64,000 nt of DNA from Methylibium sp035476815 (lineage in GTDB: Bacteria > Pseudomonadota > Gammaproteobacteria > Burkholderiales > Burkholderiaceae_C). Below the pieces are notes generated by a model, which did not search any database, was not told the origin of the DNA, and worked only from the letters and a program-made list of their open reading frames with translations. The stretch is taken from positions 14,176 to 78,175 of the forward strand of contig DATILD010000076.1 of NCBI GenBank assembly GCA_035476815.1. Reading direction: 5' to 3'. Positions within the stretch are counted from its first letter, which is position 1; each line of letters opens with the position of its first letter. A program made the position numbers and the translations under genes. Of the stretch, positions 1 to 8,074 are shown piece by piece.

Positions 1-144
1 CTCGGGTTCCTGTCCGACAAGGTGGCGAAGTGGTGGCTTCCCGACGATGTGGTGGTGGTGAGCGAGATTCCCCACACTGCCACCGGCAAGATCCTCAAGA
101 CCGCGCTGCGCGAGCAGTTCGGCCGTCACTTGGCCGCCGCCTGA
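1..144 (+). CDS. Acyl-CoA synthetase (AMP-binding), C-terminal end only
   Basis: Reading frame 1 is open from the window edge to a TGA at 142-144 and encodes 47 residues. The piece LPDDVVVVSEIPHTATGKI, followed by LKTALREQF, is the C-terminal subdomain of the acyl-adenylate-forming family, and the lysine in TGKI is the conserved one needed for adenylation. The family activates a carboxylic acid to its CoA ester at the expense of ATP. The thiolase start lies 10 bases downstream, so it probably leads the same beta-oxidation-like operon. Chain-length preference cannot be judged from this fragment. The rest of the gene lies outside the window. Confidence 0.85.
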   Translation, partial: LGFLSDKVAKWWLPDDVVVVSEIPHTATGKILKTALREQFGRHLAAA

Positions 145-154
145 GGTGTACAGC

Positions 155-1357
155 ATGAACGGCAAGGATCCGATCGTCGTCGTCGCCGCCGCCCGCACGC
201 CCATGGGCGCGTTCCAGGGCGAGCTCGCGGCCCTGACCGCGCCACAACTGGGTGCGGTGGCGGTGCGCGCCGTCGTCGAGCGCTCCGGCATCGAGGCCGG
301 CCTGATCGACGAGGCGTACATCGGCAACGTCCTGCCGGCGGGCCTCGGCCAAGCGCCGTCGCGCCAGGCCGTGTTGGGCGCCGGCCTGCCGACGAGCGTG
401 GCGTGCACCACCGTCAGCAAGGTGTGCGGCTCCGGCATGAAGGCGCTGATGCTGGCGCACGATGCCATCGCCAGCGGCGCCAGCCGCATCGTCGTGGCCG
501 GCGGCATGGAGAGCATGAGCAACGCGCCCTATCTGCTGCCCAAGGCCCGCGGCGGCTACCGCTTGGGTCACGGGAACCTTGTCGACCACATGATGCGCGA
601 CGGCCTGGAGGACGCGTACGAGCCGGCGTCCGATGGCACGCGTCGTTCGATGGGAAGCTTCGGCGAGGACTGCGCGGCCAAGTACGGCTTCACCCGCGCG
701 CAGCAGGACTCCTTCGCGATCGAGTCGGTGACGCGTGCGCAGCATGCCGCCCGTGGCGGCGCATTCGGGTGGGAGATCGCGCCGGTCACCGTGCCAGGCA
801 AGGCCGGCAGCATCGTGGTCGACAGCGACGAGGGCCCACGCCGCATCAAGGTCGACAAGATCCCGGGTCTGAAGCCGGCGTTCCTCGGGGACGGCACCAT
901 CACCGCCGCCAGTTCGAGCTCGATCAACGACGGCGCGGCCGCGTTGCTACTGATGCGCGAGTCCAGGGCCAATGCGCTTGCGCTGGTGCCGCTCGCACGC
1001 ATCGCCGGCCACAGCGCGCACGCCCGCGAGCCGGCCTGGTTCACCACCGCACCGGTGGGCGCGATCGACGCGCTGTACGACCAGACCGGCTGGTCCACGG
1101 CGGATGTCGATCTGTTCGAGATCAACGAGGCATTCGCCGTGGTGCCGATGGCCGCCATGGCGGAACTCGGCATCGCGCGCGAGCAGGTCAACGTGCACGG
1201 TGGTGCCTGTGCGTTGGGTCATCCGATCGGCGCCAGCGGCGCGCGCATCGTCGTCACGCTGCTCGGCGCGTTGCGTCGGCGTGGGGCGAAGCGCGGCATT
1301 GCAGCGCTGTGCATCGGCGGCGGCGAAGCCACCGCCGTTGCGATCGAAATCATCTGA
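155..1357 (+). CDS. Acetyl-CoA acetyltransferase / 3-ketoacyl-CoA thiolase
   Basis: A complete 400-residue thiolase that cleaves a 3-ketoacyl-CoA, or condenses two acetyl-CoA, in the cytoplasm. All three catalytic residues are visible: nucleophilic Cys91 in SKVCGSGMKA, His356 in CALGHPIGASGAR, and Cys386 in LCIGGGEAT; the 30-residue spacing of the last two is the family norm. I chose ATG 155 because GAGG at 143-146 sits 8 bases upstream, although an in-frame GTG at 146 also exists. The gene lies between the acyl-CoA synthetase and the SDR remnant and enoyl-CoA hydratase, which suggests a degradative beta-oxidation-type operon rather than polyhydroxybutyrate synthesis. The exact substrate cannot be read from the sequence. 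Confidence 0.93.
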   Translation: MNGKDPIVVVAAARTPMGAFQGELAALTAPQLGAVAVRAVVERSGIEAGLIDEAYIGNVLPAGLGQAPSRQAVLGAGLPTSVACTTVSKVCGSGMKALMLAHDAIASGASRIVVAGGMESMSNAPYLLPKARGGYRLGHGNLVDHMMRDGLEDAYEPASDGTRRSMGSFGEDCAAKYGFTRAQQDSFAIESVTRAQHAARGGAFGWEIAPVTVPGKAGSIVVDSDEGPRRIKVDKIPGLKPAFLGDGTITAASSSSINDGAAALLLMRESRANALALVPLARIAGHSAHAREPAWFTTAPVGAIDALYDQTGWSTADVDLFEINEAFAVVPMAAMAELGIAREQVNVHGGACALGHPIGASGARIVVTLLGALRRRGAKRGIAALCIGGGEATAVAIEII

Positions 1358-1370
1358 GAGTGTCCTGAGC

Positions 1371-1790
1371 ATGAATCTGAACGGTACTTCGGCCATCGTC
1401 AGCGGCAGCGCGTCCGGCCTGGCGCTGGCGACAACCCGTGCGCTCGTCGAAGCAGGGGCCCAGGTAGCCGTCCTCGATGCGAGCCTGGAGGCGCTGGACG
1501 CCGCTCGACGGGAGTTGGGCGTGCTGCCGCTGACCTGCGACGTCACCGACGCGAACGGTGTCCAAGCCGCCTTCGTGCATGCCCGCACCGCGCCTGGCGT
1601 ATTCGAGGTGCCGATGGTCGCGACGATGCCGCAGGAGGCGCAGGCGGCGCAGGGCAACGGCATGCCGTTGCCCTGCCGGCTGGGCAGGCTGCGCGAAGAT
1701 GCCACGCTGCCCCTGCACATCGCGACGAATCCGACGCTGAACGGCGAGGTGAACCGCCTGGACGGCGCTCACCGCATGAGTGCCCGGTGA
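1371..1790 (+). pseudogene. 3-hydroxyacyl-CoA dehydrogenase-type SDR with large in-frame internal deletion
   Basis: An uninterrupted 139-codon frame whose two ends match opposite ends of an HSD10-type short-chain dehydrogenase, a family of about 255 residues. The N-terminal part (1-75) is the Rossmann start with SGSASGLALA, in which the usual third glycine is Ala, and CDVTD. At about residue 76 it jumps to the C-terminal part, APGVFEVPMVATMPQE to NGEVNRLDGAHRM. The missing middle, about 115 residues, carries the NAG motif and the catalytic Ser, Tyr and Lys. The product cannot be a working dehydrogenase, although the frame is kept and still overlaps the next gene as TGATG. Translational coupling of the hydratase may explain why the frame survives (inference). 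Confidence 0.8.
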
Positions 1791-2611
1791 TGGTGGACAC
1801 GTCGCTCTCGCGGGACCATGTCCTTGCCGAAATCGACGGCGCGCTCGGCACGATCACGCTGAACCGACCACAGCGGCACAACGCCTTGGACCTCGCGCTG
1901 GCCACCGACCTGCTCGACGTTCTGCACGGCGTGCTCGCCCGTCCCACCGTGCGCTGCGTGCTGCTGCGCGCGGCCGGGACGTCGTTCGGTGTGGGCGGCG
2001 ACATTGCCGCGTTCGTCGACGAGGCGCAGGCCGTCCTGACTGCGCGACGCTTGCTCGCGCTTCTGCACGGCGTCGTGCGTGTCGTCCGGCAAGCGGACCG
2101 GCCCGTCGTTTGCGCGGTGCAAGGCGCGGCGGCAGGGGGCAGCCTGGGCTTGGCGCTGGCCTGCGACGTTGGGGTGTGGGCCGCCGACGCGAGACTCGTC
2201 CCCGCCTACGCCAAGCTCGGGGCGTCGCCGGATTGCGGTCTGAGCTGGACTCTTTCGAGGGCATTGGGGCCGCAGCGGGCGCTCGAGTGGCTGCTCGACG
2301 GCAGCAGCTTGTCCGCGACGCAGGCCCAGGCCCTCGGTCTGGTGCGGCACGTCGTCGAGCCGGATGCGCTGCAGGCGCAGGCGCGTGGCGTGGCCGAGCG
2401 CTTGTCGGAATTGTCGGCTGTCGCGGTGGTACGGACGAAGCAGTTGATCGCACGGGCGTCTCGCTCGACGCTCGACGAGCAACTCGACGGCGAGTTGCAG
2501 AGCTTCATCGGCTGCGTCGCGACCGAACCGTTCCGGTCGAGTGTGCAAGCCCTGGCCGTTGCTTCGAAGCGGGGGCCGTGCGGCGGGGAAGTACACCCGG
2601 TGTCGGCGTAA
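1790..2611 (+). CDS. Enoyl-CoA hydratase/isomerase family protein
   Basis: A 273-residue crotonase-fold protein acting on acyl-CoA in the cytoplasm. TLNRPQRHNALD near the N-terminus and VQGAAAGGSLGLALACDV (about 105-122) form the CoA-binding and oxyanion-hole parts. GASPDCGLSW carries Asp148 where PaaG-like isomerases keep an acidic catalytic residue; the two-Glu pattern of classical hydratases is not evident, so it may be an isomerase or a specialised hydratase. The ATG overlaps the stop of the SDR remnant (TGATG), indicating translational coupling. A GTG at 1787 is an alternative start. The AraC regulator follows 12 bases later, apparently in the same transcription unit. Confidence 0.9.
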   Translation: MVDTSLSRDHVLAEIDGALGTITLNRPQRHNALDLALATDLLDVLHGVLARPTVRCVLLRAAGTSFGVGGDIAAFVDEAQAVLTARRLLALLHGVVRVVRQADRPVVCAVQGAAAGGSLGLALACDVGVWAADARLVPAYAKLGASPDCGLSWTLSRALGPQRALEWLLDGSSLSATQAQALGLVRHVVEPDALQAQARGVAERLSELSAVAVVRTKQLIARASRSTLDEQLDGELQSFIGCVATEPFRSSVQALAVASKRGPCGGEVHPVSA

Positions 2612-2623
2612 ACGGAGCCACCG

Positions 2624-3625
2624 ATGTCCAGTCACGAGCCAACCGCTGCCCTGCCGTCCGCAACGCCGGTGCCCGTTCTGCAACGCTGGACGCTCGCTTC
2701 CCATGACGTGGACGAGCAGGCGCAACTGCTGCCGAGCTGGGAGCAGGCCTACGTGCAACTGGAGACGGGGCGGTTCGAGAGCCGTATCGACGGCGTGCTG
2801 TTGTCGGATTCTCTCGGCTTGTTCCGCAAGGCGACCAACCGCAAGTTGCACAAGACCTTCAGCACCCCCGACGACACCTATGCTGTCGCGCTGCTCACCA
2901 GTGCGAGCGACGGCATACGCTTCCAAGGGTGCGATGCGAACCGCGGCGATGCCCTGCTGCTGCCGCCCGGTCACGCGTACGACATCGTCTGCCGGGGCCG
3001 TTTCGACGTGCTCGTCGCCACACTGCCGATGGCACGTCTGCAGCCGCTGTGGTCGGACGCAACGCAGCGCGGGTGCGCGCTGCGCCCGGGCATCGCGCGT
3101 GCGAGCCGCGAATTCGGTGCGCTGGGCATGCTGCTGGCGTCCATGGTCGATGGCAGTCTGGCCGCACTCCCCGATGTCGCCACGAACGAGCGCATCCTTG
3201 GCAATCTGCTCACCGATCTGGAGGAGCGCCTGATCGTCGGGCTGGACGCCGATCGCACCGAAGCAGGCACGTCAGAGATCCCTGGATCCATGGCGGAGAC
3301 GGCGCTGCGAGAAGCCCGGCGCATCCTTGTGGACGAGGCGCTCGACGTCGGTGCGGTACCGAGCGTGTCCGAACTCGCTAGGCGCCTGGGCATCTCGGTG
3401 CGGTTGTTGCATCAGGTGTTCCGGCAGCGCATGGGCGTCGCGCCGCGAAGCTATGCGCAAAGCCTGCGGCTCAGCCATGCGCGCGCGGATTTGCGCGCTG
3501 CGCGGCCAGGCGCAGTGACCGTTGCCGAAGTGGCGGCCAAGTGGGGCTTCTGGCACCTCGGCCGGTTCGCTTCCACCTACCGCGCCACCTTCGGTGAACT
3601 GCCGTCCCAGTCGTTACGGCACTGA
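2624..3625 (+). CDS. AraC-family transcriptional regulator
   Basis: A 333-residue regulator. Residues about 25-220 form an AraC-binding-like sensor domain (HKTFSTPDDTYAVALLTS, LLLPPGHAYDIV). The C-terminal 100 residues hold the two helix-turn-helix units, with VSELARRLGISVRLLHQVF in the first and VAEVAAKWGFWHLGRFAST in the second, ending in the usual AraC tail. GGAG lies 7 bases before the ATG. It follows the beta-oxidation genes and faces the OmpW gene. Two XylS-type half-sites (TGCA-N6-GGATA) upstream of the aldehyde dehydrogenase (6524-6538) and the chemoreceptor (8363-8377) are plausible targets. The inducer is unknown. Confidence 0.92.
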   Translation: MSSHEPTAALPSATPVPVLQRWTLASHDVDEQAQLLPSWEQAYVQLETGRFESRIDGVLLSDSLGLFRKATNRKLHKTFSTPDDTYAVALLTSASDGIRFQGCDANRGDALLLPPGHAYDIVCRGRFDVLVATLPMARLQPLWSDATQRGCALRPGIARASREFGALGMLLASMVDGSLAALPDVATNERILGNLLTDLEERLIVGLDADRTEAGTSEIPGSMAETALREARRILVDEALDVGAVPSVSELARRLGISVRLLHQVFRQRMGVAPRSYAQSLRLSHARADLRAARPGAVTVAEVAAKWGFWHLGRFASTYRATFGELPSQSLRH

Positions 3626-3678
3626 GCCTCGCTCGAAACCGTCGGGAGACCTGACGCGAAGCGGCAGGTCCGGGGGCG

Positions 3679-4335
3679 TCAGAAGCGCCAACCGACGCCA
3701 ACGTTGATCAGCAGAGGATCGAGACGCACCTTGGCCTGCGCCGGGGGGTTGCCGAAAGCAGGCACGGTGCCGTTCGCCGTCGTCTTGAGGTAGATCTTCT
3801 TCAGATCGGCGAAAAGGAACCAGTCGTTGTGCAACGGAATGTCGACCCCGGCCTGGATCACCGCGCCCCATGCGCTCTTGACATCCAGGTTCGCGACCGC
3901 ACCATCTCGCGAGTCGAGAACGATGGTGTAGTTCACGCCGGCCCCGATGTAGGGCTTCACGGCGCCGGCGTCGAAGTGGTAGTGCGCCGACAGCACCGCC
4001 GGTGCGTACTTCGCCTTGCCGAGTTCGACGCCGTCAATGGGCGCCCCCTTGGCCGTTAGCGTCGTGGTGGGCGGAACGCCGACCAACAGGGAAACGATCG
4101 TCGAGGGCGCCACCTCATAGCCGATCTCGAGGCCCAGCGTGGGGTTGTCCTTGGCCCTCGCGTTCGTGCCATCAAGCGGTGCCCCTCCCACGATCAGCTT
4201 CGTGTCGGTGTTGAACTTCACCAAAACCGGCCCGGTGTGCAGCCACCAGTTCTTTGCGCTGCTCTGCGCGAACGCGGCCTGACTCGTCAGGACTCCCGCC
4301 GCAATGAACGCCATAGCGATAGGGAACTTCTTCAT
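3679..4335 (-). CDS. OmpW family outer-membrane protein
   Basis: A 218-residue outer-membrane beta-barrel protein. Residues 1-23 (MKKFPIAMAFIAAGVLTSQA) form a signal peptide with cleavage near AFA. The mature part shows the OmpW pattern: GLEIGYEVAPSTIVSLLVGVP, YAPAVLSAHYHF, KPYIGAGVNYT, and a C-terminal strand ending in aromatic Phe (LLINVGVGWRF). OmpW-type barrels pass small hydrophobic molecules, which suits a place inside a catabolic island. I chose the ATG at 4335 because GGAGAC sits just upstream; a longer in-frame start has no such site. It converges on the AraC gene, and a weak GACCTG/CAGGTC hairpin (3648-3670) lies in the gap. Confidence 0.92.
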   Translation of the reverse strand: MKKFPIAMAFIAAGVLTSQAAFAQSSAKNWWLHTGPVLVKFNTDTKLIVGGAPLDGTNARAKDNPTLGLEIGYEVAPSTIVSLLVGVPPTTTLTAKGAPIDGVELGKAKYAPAVLSAHYHFDAGAVKPYIGAGVNYTIVLDSRDGAVANLDVKSAWGAVIQAGVDIPLHNDWFLFADLKKIYLKTTANGTVPAFGNPPAQAKVRLDPLLINVGVGWRF

Positions 4336-4429
4336 CGTGTCTCCAGTGGTTGGGGATTGCAATCTCTATCGACCGCCGGCGCGCCTTCGGGATGCTTCGC
4401 ACCCGGCGTGTCGTCATGGGTTCATTGGT

Positions 4430-4945
4430 TCAGTGCTCGTGCGCCGGGGCGTCGACGGACCGGCACGCGCGAACCGTGTCCGCCCCACCGTGGGCCGCGT
4501 CGACCATGAACTGCACCGGCACGGAGCCCGCGCGCTCGAACGTGAGCGAGCCCGCGACCATGCCGCCCTCGACGAGAGCCTGGCGGGTCTTCGGGAACTC
4601 GATGACGTAGTTCGGCGGCGTGATCGCGATGCTGGCGTTCGGCGGAATCTCGACGCCGTCGGGAAGGGCCGTCTTGCCGCCCCCGCCAGCGGTGGCCGAC
4701 AGCACGCCTCTGCCGCCACGGCCGAGGTCGGCGCCGGTCAATCGGTCCGACTGCTTGCCGGTGTTCACGACCAGCATCAGGTAGGCCCGCGTGGCTTCCT
4801 GGTCGCATGTGCGGTCGTAGCTGATGAACGGGTGTGCAATCGCCAGATCGCCATGCCGGATTTGGTGTGCCGACGATCCGCCGCAAGACAGGGCGGCGAA
4901 CGCCATCACGGCCCACGCCGCCCCTCGGTTGCGTGCCTTGCTCAT
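4430..4945 (-). CDS. Secreted PCuAC-like (DUF461-type) periplasmic protein
   Basis: A 171-residue exported protein with a signal peptide (MSKARNRGAAWAVMAFAALS, cleavage near SSAHQ). The mature part has the layout of the PCu(A)C copper-chaperone fold: IAHPFISY at the start, a TRAYLMLVVNTGKQSDRL strand pair, IPPNASIAITP, and SLTFERAGSVPVQFMV at the end. The His/Met copper ligands that define PCuAC are not visible in the expected central stretch, which instead carries a Gly-rich insert (GRGGRGVLSATAGGGG). Copper binding is therefore doubtful, and the fold assignment is moderate. An AGGAG lies 8 bases before the ATG. It follows the aldehyde dehydrogenase in the same direction, 62 bases downstream of its stop. 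Confidence 0.6.
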   Translation of the reverse strand: MSKARNRGAAWAVMAFAALSCGGSSAHQIRHGDLAIAHPFISYDRTCDQEATRAYLMLVVNTGKQSDRLTGADLGRGGRGVLSATAGGGGKTALPDGVEIPPNASIAITPPNYVIEFPKTRQALVEGGMVAGSLTFERAGSVPVQFMVDAAHGGADTVRACRSVDAPAHEH

Positions 4946-5007
4946 ATCCGACTCCTGTTCAGTGCAGCGCTCGGCAGGCGGTCGCCCGCGGGCCCGCTGC
5001 TGCGTGG

Positions 5008-6411
5008 CTACTTGGCAACGTTGAGCACCTGGATCTGGGTGAACTCGGCCAAGCCTTCCTCCGCGAACTCGACGCCAATGCCCGACTGCTTGGCACCGCA
5101 GAAGGGAATGGTCGGCCCGAAGTCGGCGTGCTTGTTGACCCAGCGTGTTCCAGCCTCCATGCGGAGGGCCAGTTCGACGGCGCGCTGCGTCGAGCTGGAC
5201 CACACCGAAGCACCCAGCCCGAAGCTCAGCCCGTTCGCGCTGGCGAGCGCCCGCTCGGTGTCGGAGAACTTGATGATCGGCAGGATGGGCGAGAACTGTT
5301 CTTCGTCGACCAGCTTGCTGCCGTCTTGGATGTCGGCCACGATGGTCGGCCGTACGAAGTAGCCCGGCCCCTCGGGCAGCGTGCCGCCTGCGACGATGCG
5401 GCCGTTCGACTTGGCATCGGCCAGGAACTCCTGGAACTTGGCGTATTGAGCGCGATTCTGGAGCGGGCCGAACTGCGTGCGCTCGTCCTGACCATTGCCG
5501 ACGATCGCCGCGTCGGCCAGTCGGCCCAGCTCGGCGCAGAGTTCGTTGTAGATCTTTTCGTGCGCATAGACGCGCTTGATCGCCAGGCACAGCTGCCCGC
5601 AGCACAAGAAGGCCGAGCCGAAGATGCCAGCCGCGACCTTTTTCGGATCGGCGTCGTCAAGCACGATCGCAGCATCATTGCCGCCTAGCTCGAGCGTCAG
5701 GCGCTTGAGCGTGCCGGCCGCGCTGGCCATCACCTTCTTGCCGGTCTCCGTGGAGCCGGTCAGCGAGACCTTGGCGACCAGCGGGTGGCTCGTCAGAACC
5801 TGGCCGAGGTCGTTGGCATCGGTGATCACGTTGACGACACCGGGGGGAAAGATGCGGCTGCACAACGCGCCCAGGAGCAACGTGGTCAGTGGCGTCGTCG
5901 GCGCCGGCTTGATGACCAGGGTGTTGCCCGCCAGCAGCGCGAGCGGCAGCTTGAAAGCCACCACCAGCACCGGAAAATTCCACGGGATGATCGCGGCGAC
6001 GACGCCCAGCGGACTGCGATGCATCTCGACGCGGCGGCCGTCGGAATCCTCGATCAGCTTGGGCGCCATCTCGAGCGCACCGAGGACGCGCAGCCAGTAC
6101 TCGGTGTAGGCGATCTCGGCGCGGGCCTCGGTGATCGGCTTGCCTTGCTCCAGCGTCAACGATTGCGCCAGCGATTCGGCATCGTCCTTGATCGCGTCGG
6201 CGAGCTTCATGATCAACGCTCGGCGCTCGACGATGGGAACCAGGCGCCAGTTCTGGAACGCTCTGTGCGCCGCCTCGACAGCGGCGTCCGCTTGCGCCTG
6301 CGAAGCGCGCGGGCATACCGCCAACAGCTGCTCGGTCGCAGGATTCAACACCTCCATCGTTTGCTCGCCCGGGACAAGCTGCCCATCGATCAACAATTGA
6401 TATGCCTTCAT
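5008..6411 (-). CDS. Aldehyde dehydrogenase (NAD(P)+-dependent)
   Basis: A 467-residue aldehyde dehydrogenase oxidising an aldehyde to the acid. It has IPWNFPVLV (nucleotide-binding loop), LTLELGGNDAAIV with the general-base Glu, and the nucleophile Cys275 in FLCCGQLCLAIKR. The C-terminal GAKQSGIGVEFAEEGLAEFTQ is also typical. I chose ATG 6411 over an upstream in-frame start since the family begins about here (MKAYQLLIDGQLV). It is a clear paralogue of the aldehyde dehydrogenase at 13769-15199, sharing the CGQxCxAxKRxYxH active-site stretch. Its leader holds an inverted repeat (6454-6478) and a XylS-type half-site (6524-6538), so regulation by the nearby AraC protein is plausible. The substrate is unknown. 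Confidence 0.94.
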   Translation of the reverse strand: MKAYQLLIDGQLVPGEQTMEVLNPATEQLLAVCPRASQAQADAAVEAAHRAFQNWRLVPIVERRALIMKLADAIKDDAESLAQSLTLEQGKPITEARAEIAYTEYWLRVLGALEMAPKLIEDSDGRRVEMHRSPLGVVAAIIPWNFPVLVVAFKLPLALLAGNTLVIKPAPTTPLTTLLLGALCSRIFPPGVVNVITDANDLGQVLTSHPLVAKVSLTGSTETGKKVMASAAGTLKRLTLELGGNDAAIVLDDADPKKVAAGIFGSAFLCCGQLCLAIKRVYAHEKIYNELCAELGRLADAAIVGNGQDERTQFGPLQNRAQYAKFQEFLADAKSNGRIVAGGTLPEGPGYFVRPTIVADIQDGSKLVDEEQFSPILPIIKFSDTERALASANGLSFGLGASVWSSSTQRAVELALRMEAGTRWVNKHADFGPTIPFCGAKQSGIGVEFAEEGLAEFTQIQVLNVAK

Positions 6412-6453
6412 CGTGTTCTCTCTCTTCGTGTCGACTTCACATCGACCGGGGTA

Positions 6454-6478
6454 GGTGTCGCGTTCGATTCGCGACACC
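6454..6478. promoter_or_regulatory. Perfect inverted repeat in the aldehyde dehydrogenase leader
   Basis: GGTGTCGCG (6454-6462) and CGCGACACC (6470-6478) are perfect 9-base complements around a 7-base spacer, 43 bases upstream of the ATG at 6411. The symmetry suits a dimeric repressor operator; as RNA it could also form a leader hairpin. No U-tract follows, so it does not look like a terminator. Confidence 0.45.
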
Positions 6479-6523
6479 CCTCGATCACGCAGGCAGATGG
6501 TGCAAAGGGACGGCGCGGCGGTC

Positions 6524-6538
6524 TATCCGCTTTCTGCA
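6524..6538 (-). promoter_or_regulatory. XylS/AraC-type half-site upstream of the aldehyde dehydrogenase
   Basis: On the minus strand this reads TGCAGAAAGCGGATA, matching the XylS box TGCA-N6-GGNTA and pointing towards the aldehyde dehydrogenase start 113 bases away. It lies in a 41-base block (6518-6558) about three-quarters identical to 8357-8397. A second half-site 21 bases away, as at the Pm promoter, is not evident. Confidence 0.45.
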
Positions 6539-6595
6539 GAGCCCACCCCCTGAAAAACCCCCGATGCGGCGTCCCGCCCTCCGATCGCGTTCCAG

Positions 6596-8047
6596 TTAGG
6601 CTGCCCTGGGCCGCGGTTGCGTCCCGCCCTCGACGGTGAAGGCCTTGAGCGAGTCGTGCAACGCCGCCTGGTGCGTCCTCAGCACTTTGAGGGCCGTGCC
6701 GATCTCGGCGGCGAACGAGGCGTTCTGCTGGATTGAGCCGTCGACGTCCTTGAGCGTGGCGTTGATTCCGTCGAGGCGCGTCAGATCCGCGCGTGCCCGT
6801 TCGGCGAGCTGGCCCGTCAGGCGGGAGGCCTGAGGCACGGCTGCGAGCAAGGTGTCCATCGATCGCCCGGCCTCGACGATGCGTGTCGCGCCTTGCGAGA
6901 TTTGCACGGTGGCGTCCGAGAGCAAGGCGCGCACTTCGGCTGCCGACTGGCGGGCTTGCTCCGCGAGGCTGCGGACCTCGGTCGCGATCACGGCGAAGCC
7001 GCTCGTGCGTTCGCCGGAACGACTTGCCTCCACGCTTGCGTTGACCGCCAGCAAGCCCGTCTTGCGGGCGATCGTGTCGATGACCGAGATGACATCGCCC
7101 ATGCGTCGCGACGTTTGCTTCAGGACGTTCATGGTTTCAATGGCCTCGCGCATGGTCTCCCCGACGCCTTGGGCCGTGGCCTGGACGTCCCTGCCGAAGC
7201 TGTCAGCCAGGACGCTCTGATCGACCGTCTTCTTGGCGCCTGCGACGAAGCGCTGCAGCTCGCCGGCGGTGGTGCGGATGTGGTGGGCGCTGCGGTCGGT
7301 GCGCAGCGACAAGTCCTCGGTGCCGCTGGCGATCGCGTGGATCGTCGCTGCCAGGGCGTTGGCTGCGGCATCGATCTGTCCGATGGCCCGAGCCAACCGA
7401 CGCTGCATGGCGACCATCGCCACTTCCATGTCCGAGCGCGGCGCGGAAGACGCCTCGTCGACCACCTCGATGTGCCCTTCGGCGATGCGTTCCGCCATCC
7501 GTGAGACCTGGACGGAGGCGAACACGAGCTGGCGCAAGGTATTCGCCAGATAGGAGAGCACGACCGCCTCGGCACTCCCGACCGCGCCGTGTACCCAGAA
7601 GTGACCCCAGAGACCGCGGCCGTCGTTGAAGACCCACAAGCCGAGGCCCGCCGGCTGAAGCACGACAAACACCAGGTGGTGAATCGCGATGACGACGAAG
7701 GCGAGCACGATGGGCCGCCAGTCGCAATACGCGACGAGCACGGCCATCATCACGAAGAAGCTGAAGTGGGCTTCGAGATCGCCACGCGCCTGCTCGATGA
7801 TGAGGCCGGTGAAAGCCATGAACGCCACTGCCATCACCAGCCGCGAGAACGGTGCGGCGGGATAGGCCCGACTGACCCACCACGGGACTGCCAGAGCGGG
7901 AACGCCGACCGCGATGGCAAGAAGCCAGGTGTCGGTGAACGCAGCGAACGCAAGGCAGACGAGCAGGTGCGAGAACGCGCAGCCCAGCGCGAGGTTGTGC
8001 GCCTGCCTGTAGAAGTGGAGCTCCTTGGCCGATCGGGATGCATGCAT
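6596..8047 (-). CDS. Methyl-accepting chemotaxis protein with integral-membrane sensor
   Basis: A 483-residue chemoreceptor. The first 170 residues hold about six hydrophobic segments (near 17-36, 38-58, 66-85, 92-107, 110-130, 148-168) with short loops and no periplasmic ligand domain, so the signal is probably sensed in or near the membrane. The cytoplasmic signalling tip is VISVIDTIARKTGLLAVNAS, then VEASRSGERTSGFAVIATEV. This differs at several places from the usual hairpin, kept in the receptor at 22229-23983, for example in ERTSG for EQGRG. There is no CheR-binding pentapeptide at the C-terminus (PRPRAA). Its place among catabolic genes, with a XylS-type half-site upstream, suggests chemotaxis towards the island's substrate (inference). 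Confidence 0.9.
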   Translation of the reverse strand: MHASRSAKELHFYRQAHNLALGCAFSHLLVCLAFAAFTDTWLLAIAVGVPALAVPWWVSRAYPAAPFSRLVMAVAFMAFTGLIIEQARGDLEAHFSFFVMMAVLVAYCDWRPIVLAFVVIAIHHLVFVVLQPAGLGLWVFNDGRGLWGHFWVHGAVGSAEAVVLSYLANTLRQLVFASVQVSRMAERIAEGHIEVVDEASSAPRSDMEVAMVAMQRRLARAIGQIDAAANALAATIHAIASGTEDLSLRTDRSAHHIRTTAGELQRFVAGAKKTVDQSVLADSFGRDVQATAQGVGETMREAIETMNVLKQTSRRMGDVISVIDTIARKTGLLAVNASVEASRSGERTSGFAVIATEVRSLAEQARQSAAEVRALLSDATVQISQGATRIVEAGRSMDTLLAAVPQASRLTGQLAERARADLTRLDGINATLKDVDGSIQQNASFAAEIGTALKVLRTHQAALHDSLKAFTVEGGTQPRPRAA

Positions 8048-8074
8048 TGCCTGCGGTGCCTCGCGGGTTGGAGG

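Noticed and set aside
4356..4378. TGCA-containing segment before ompW resembling the XylS-type sites
   Set aside because: GGATA is lost (TATCGACCGCC follows at different spacing) and it points away from ompW.
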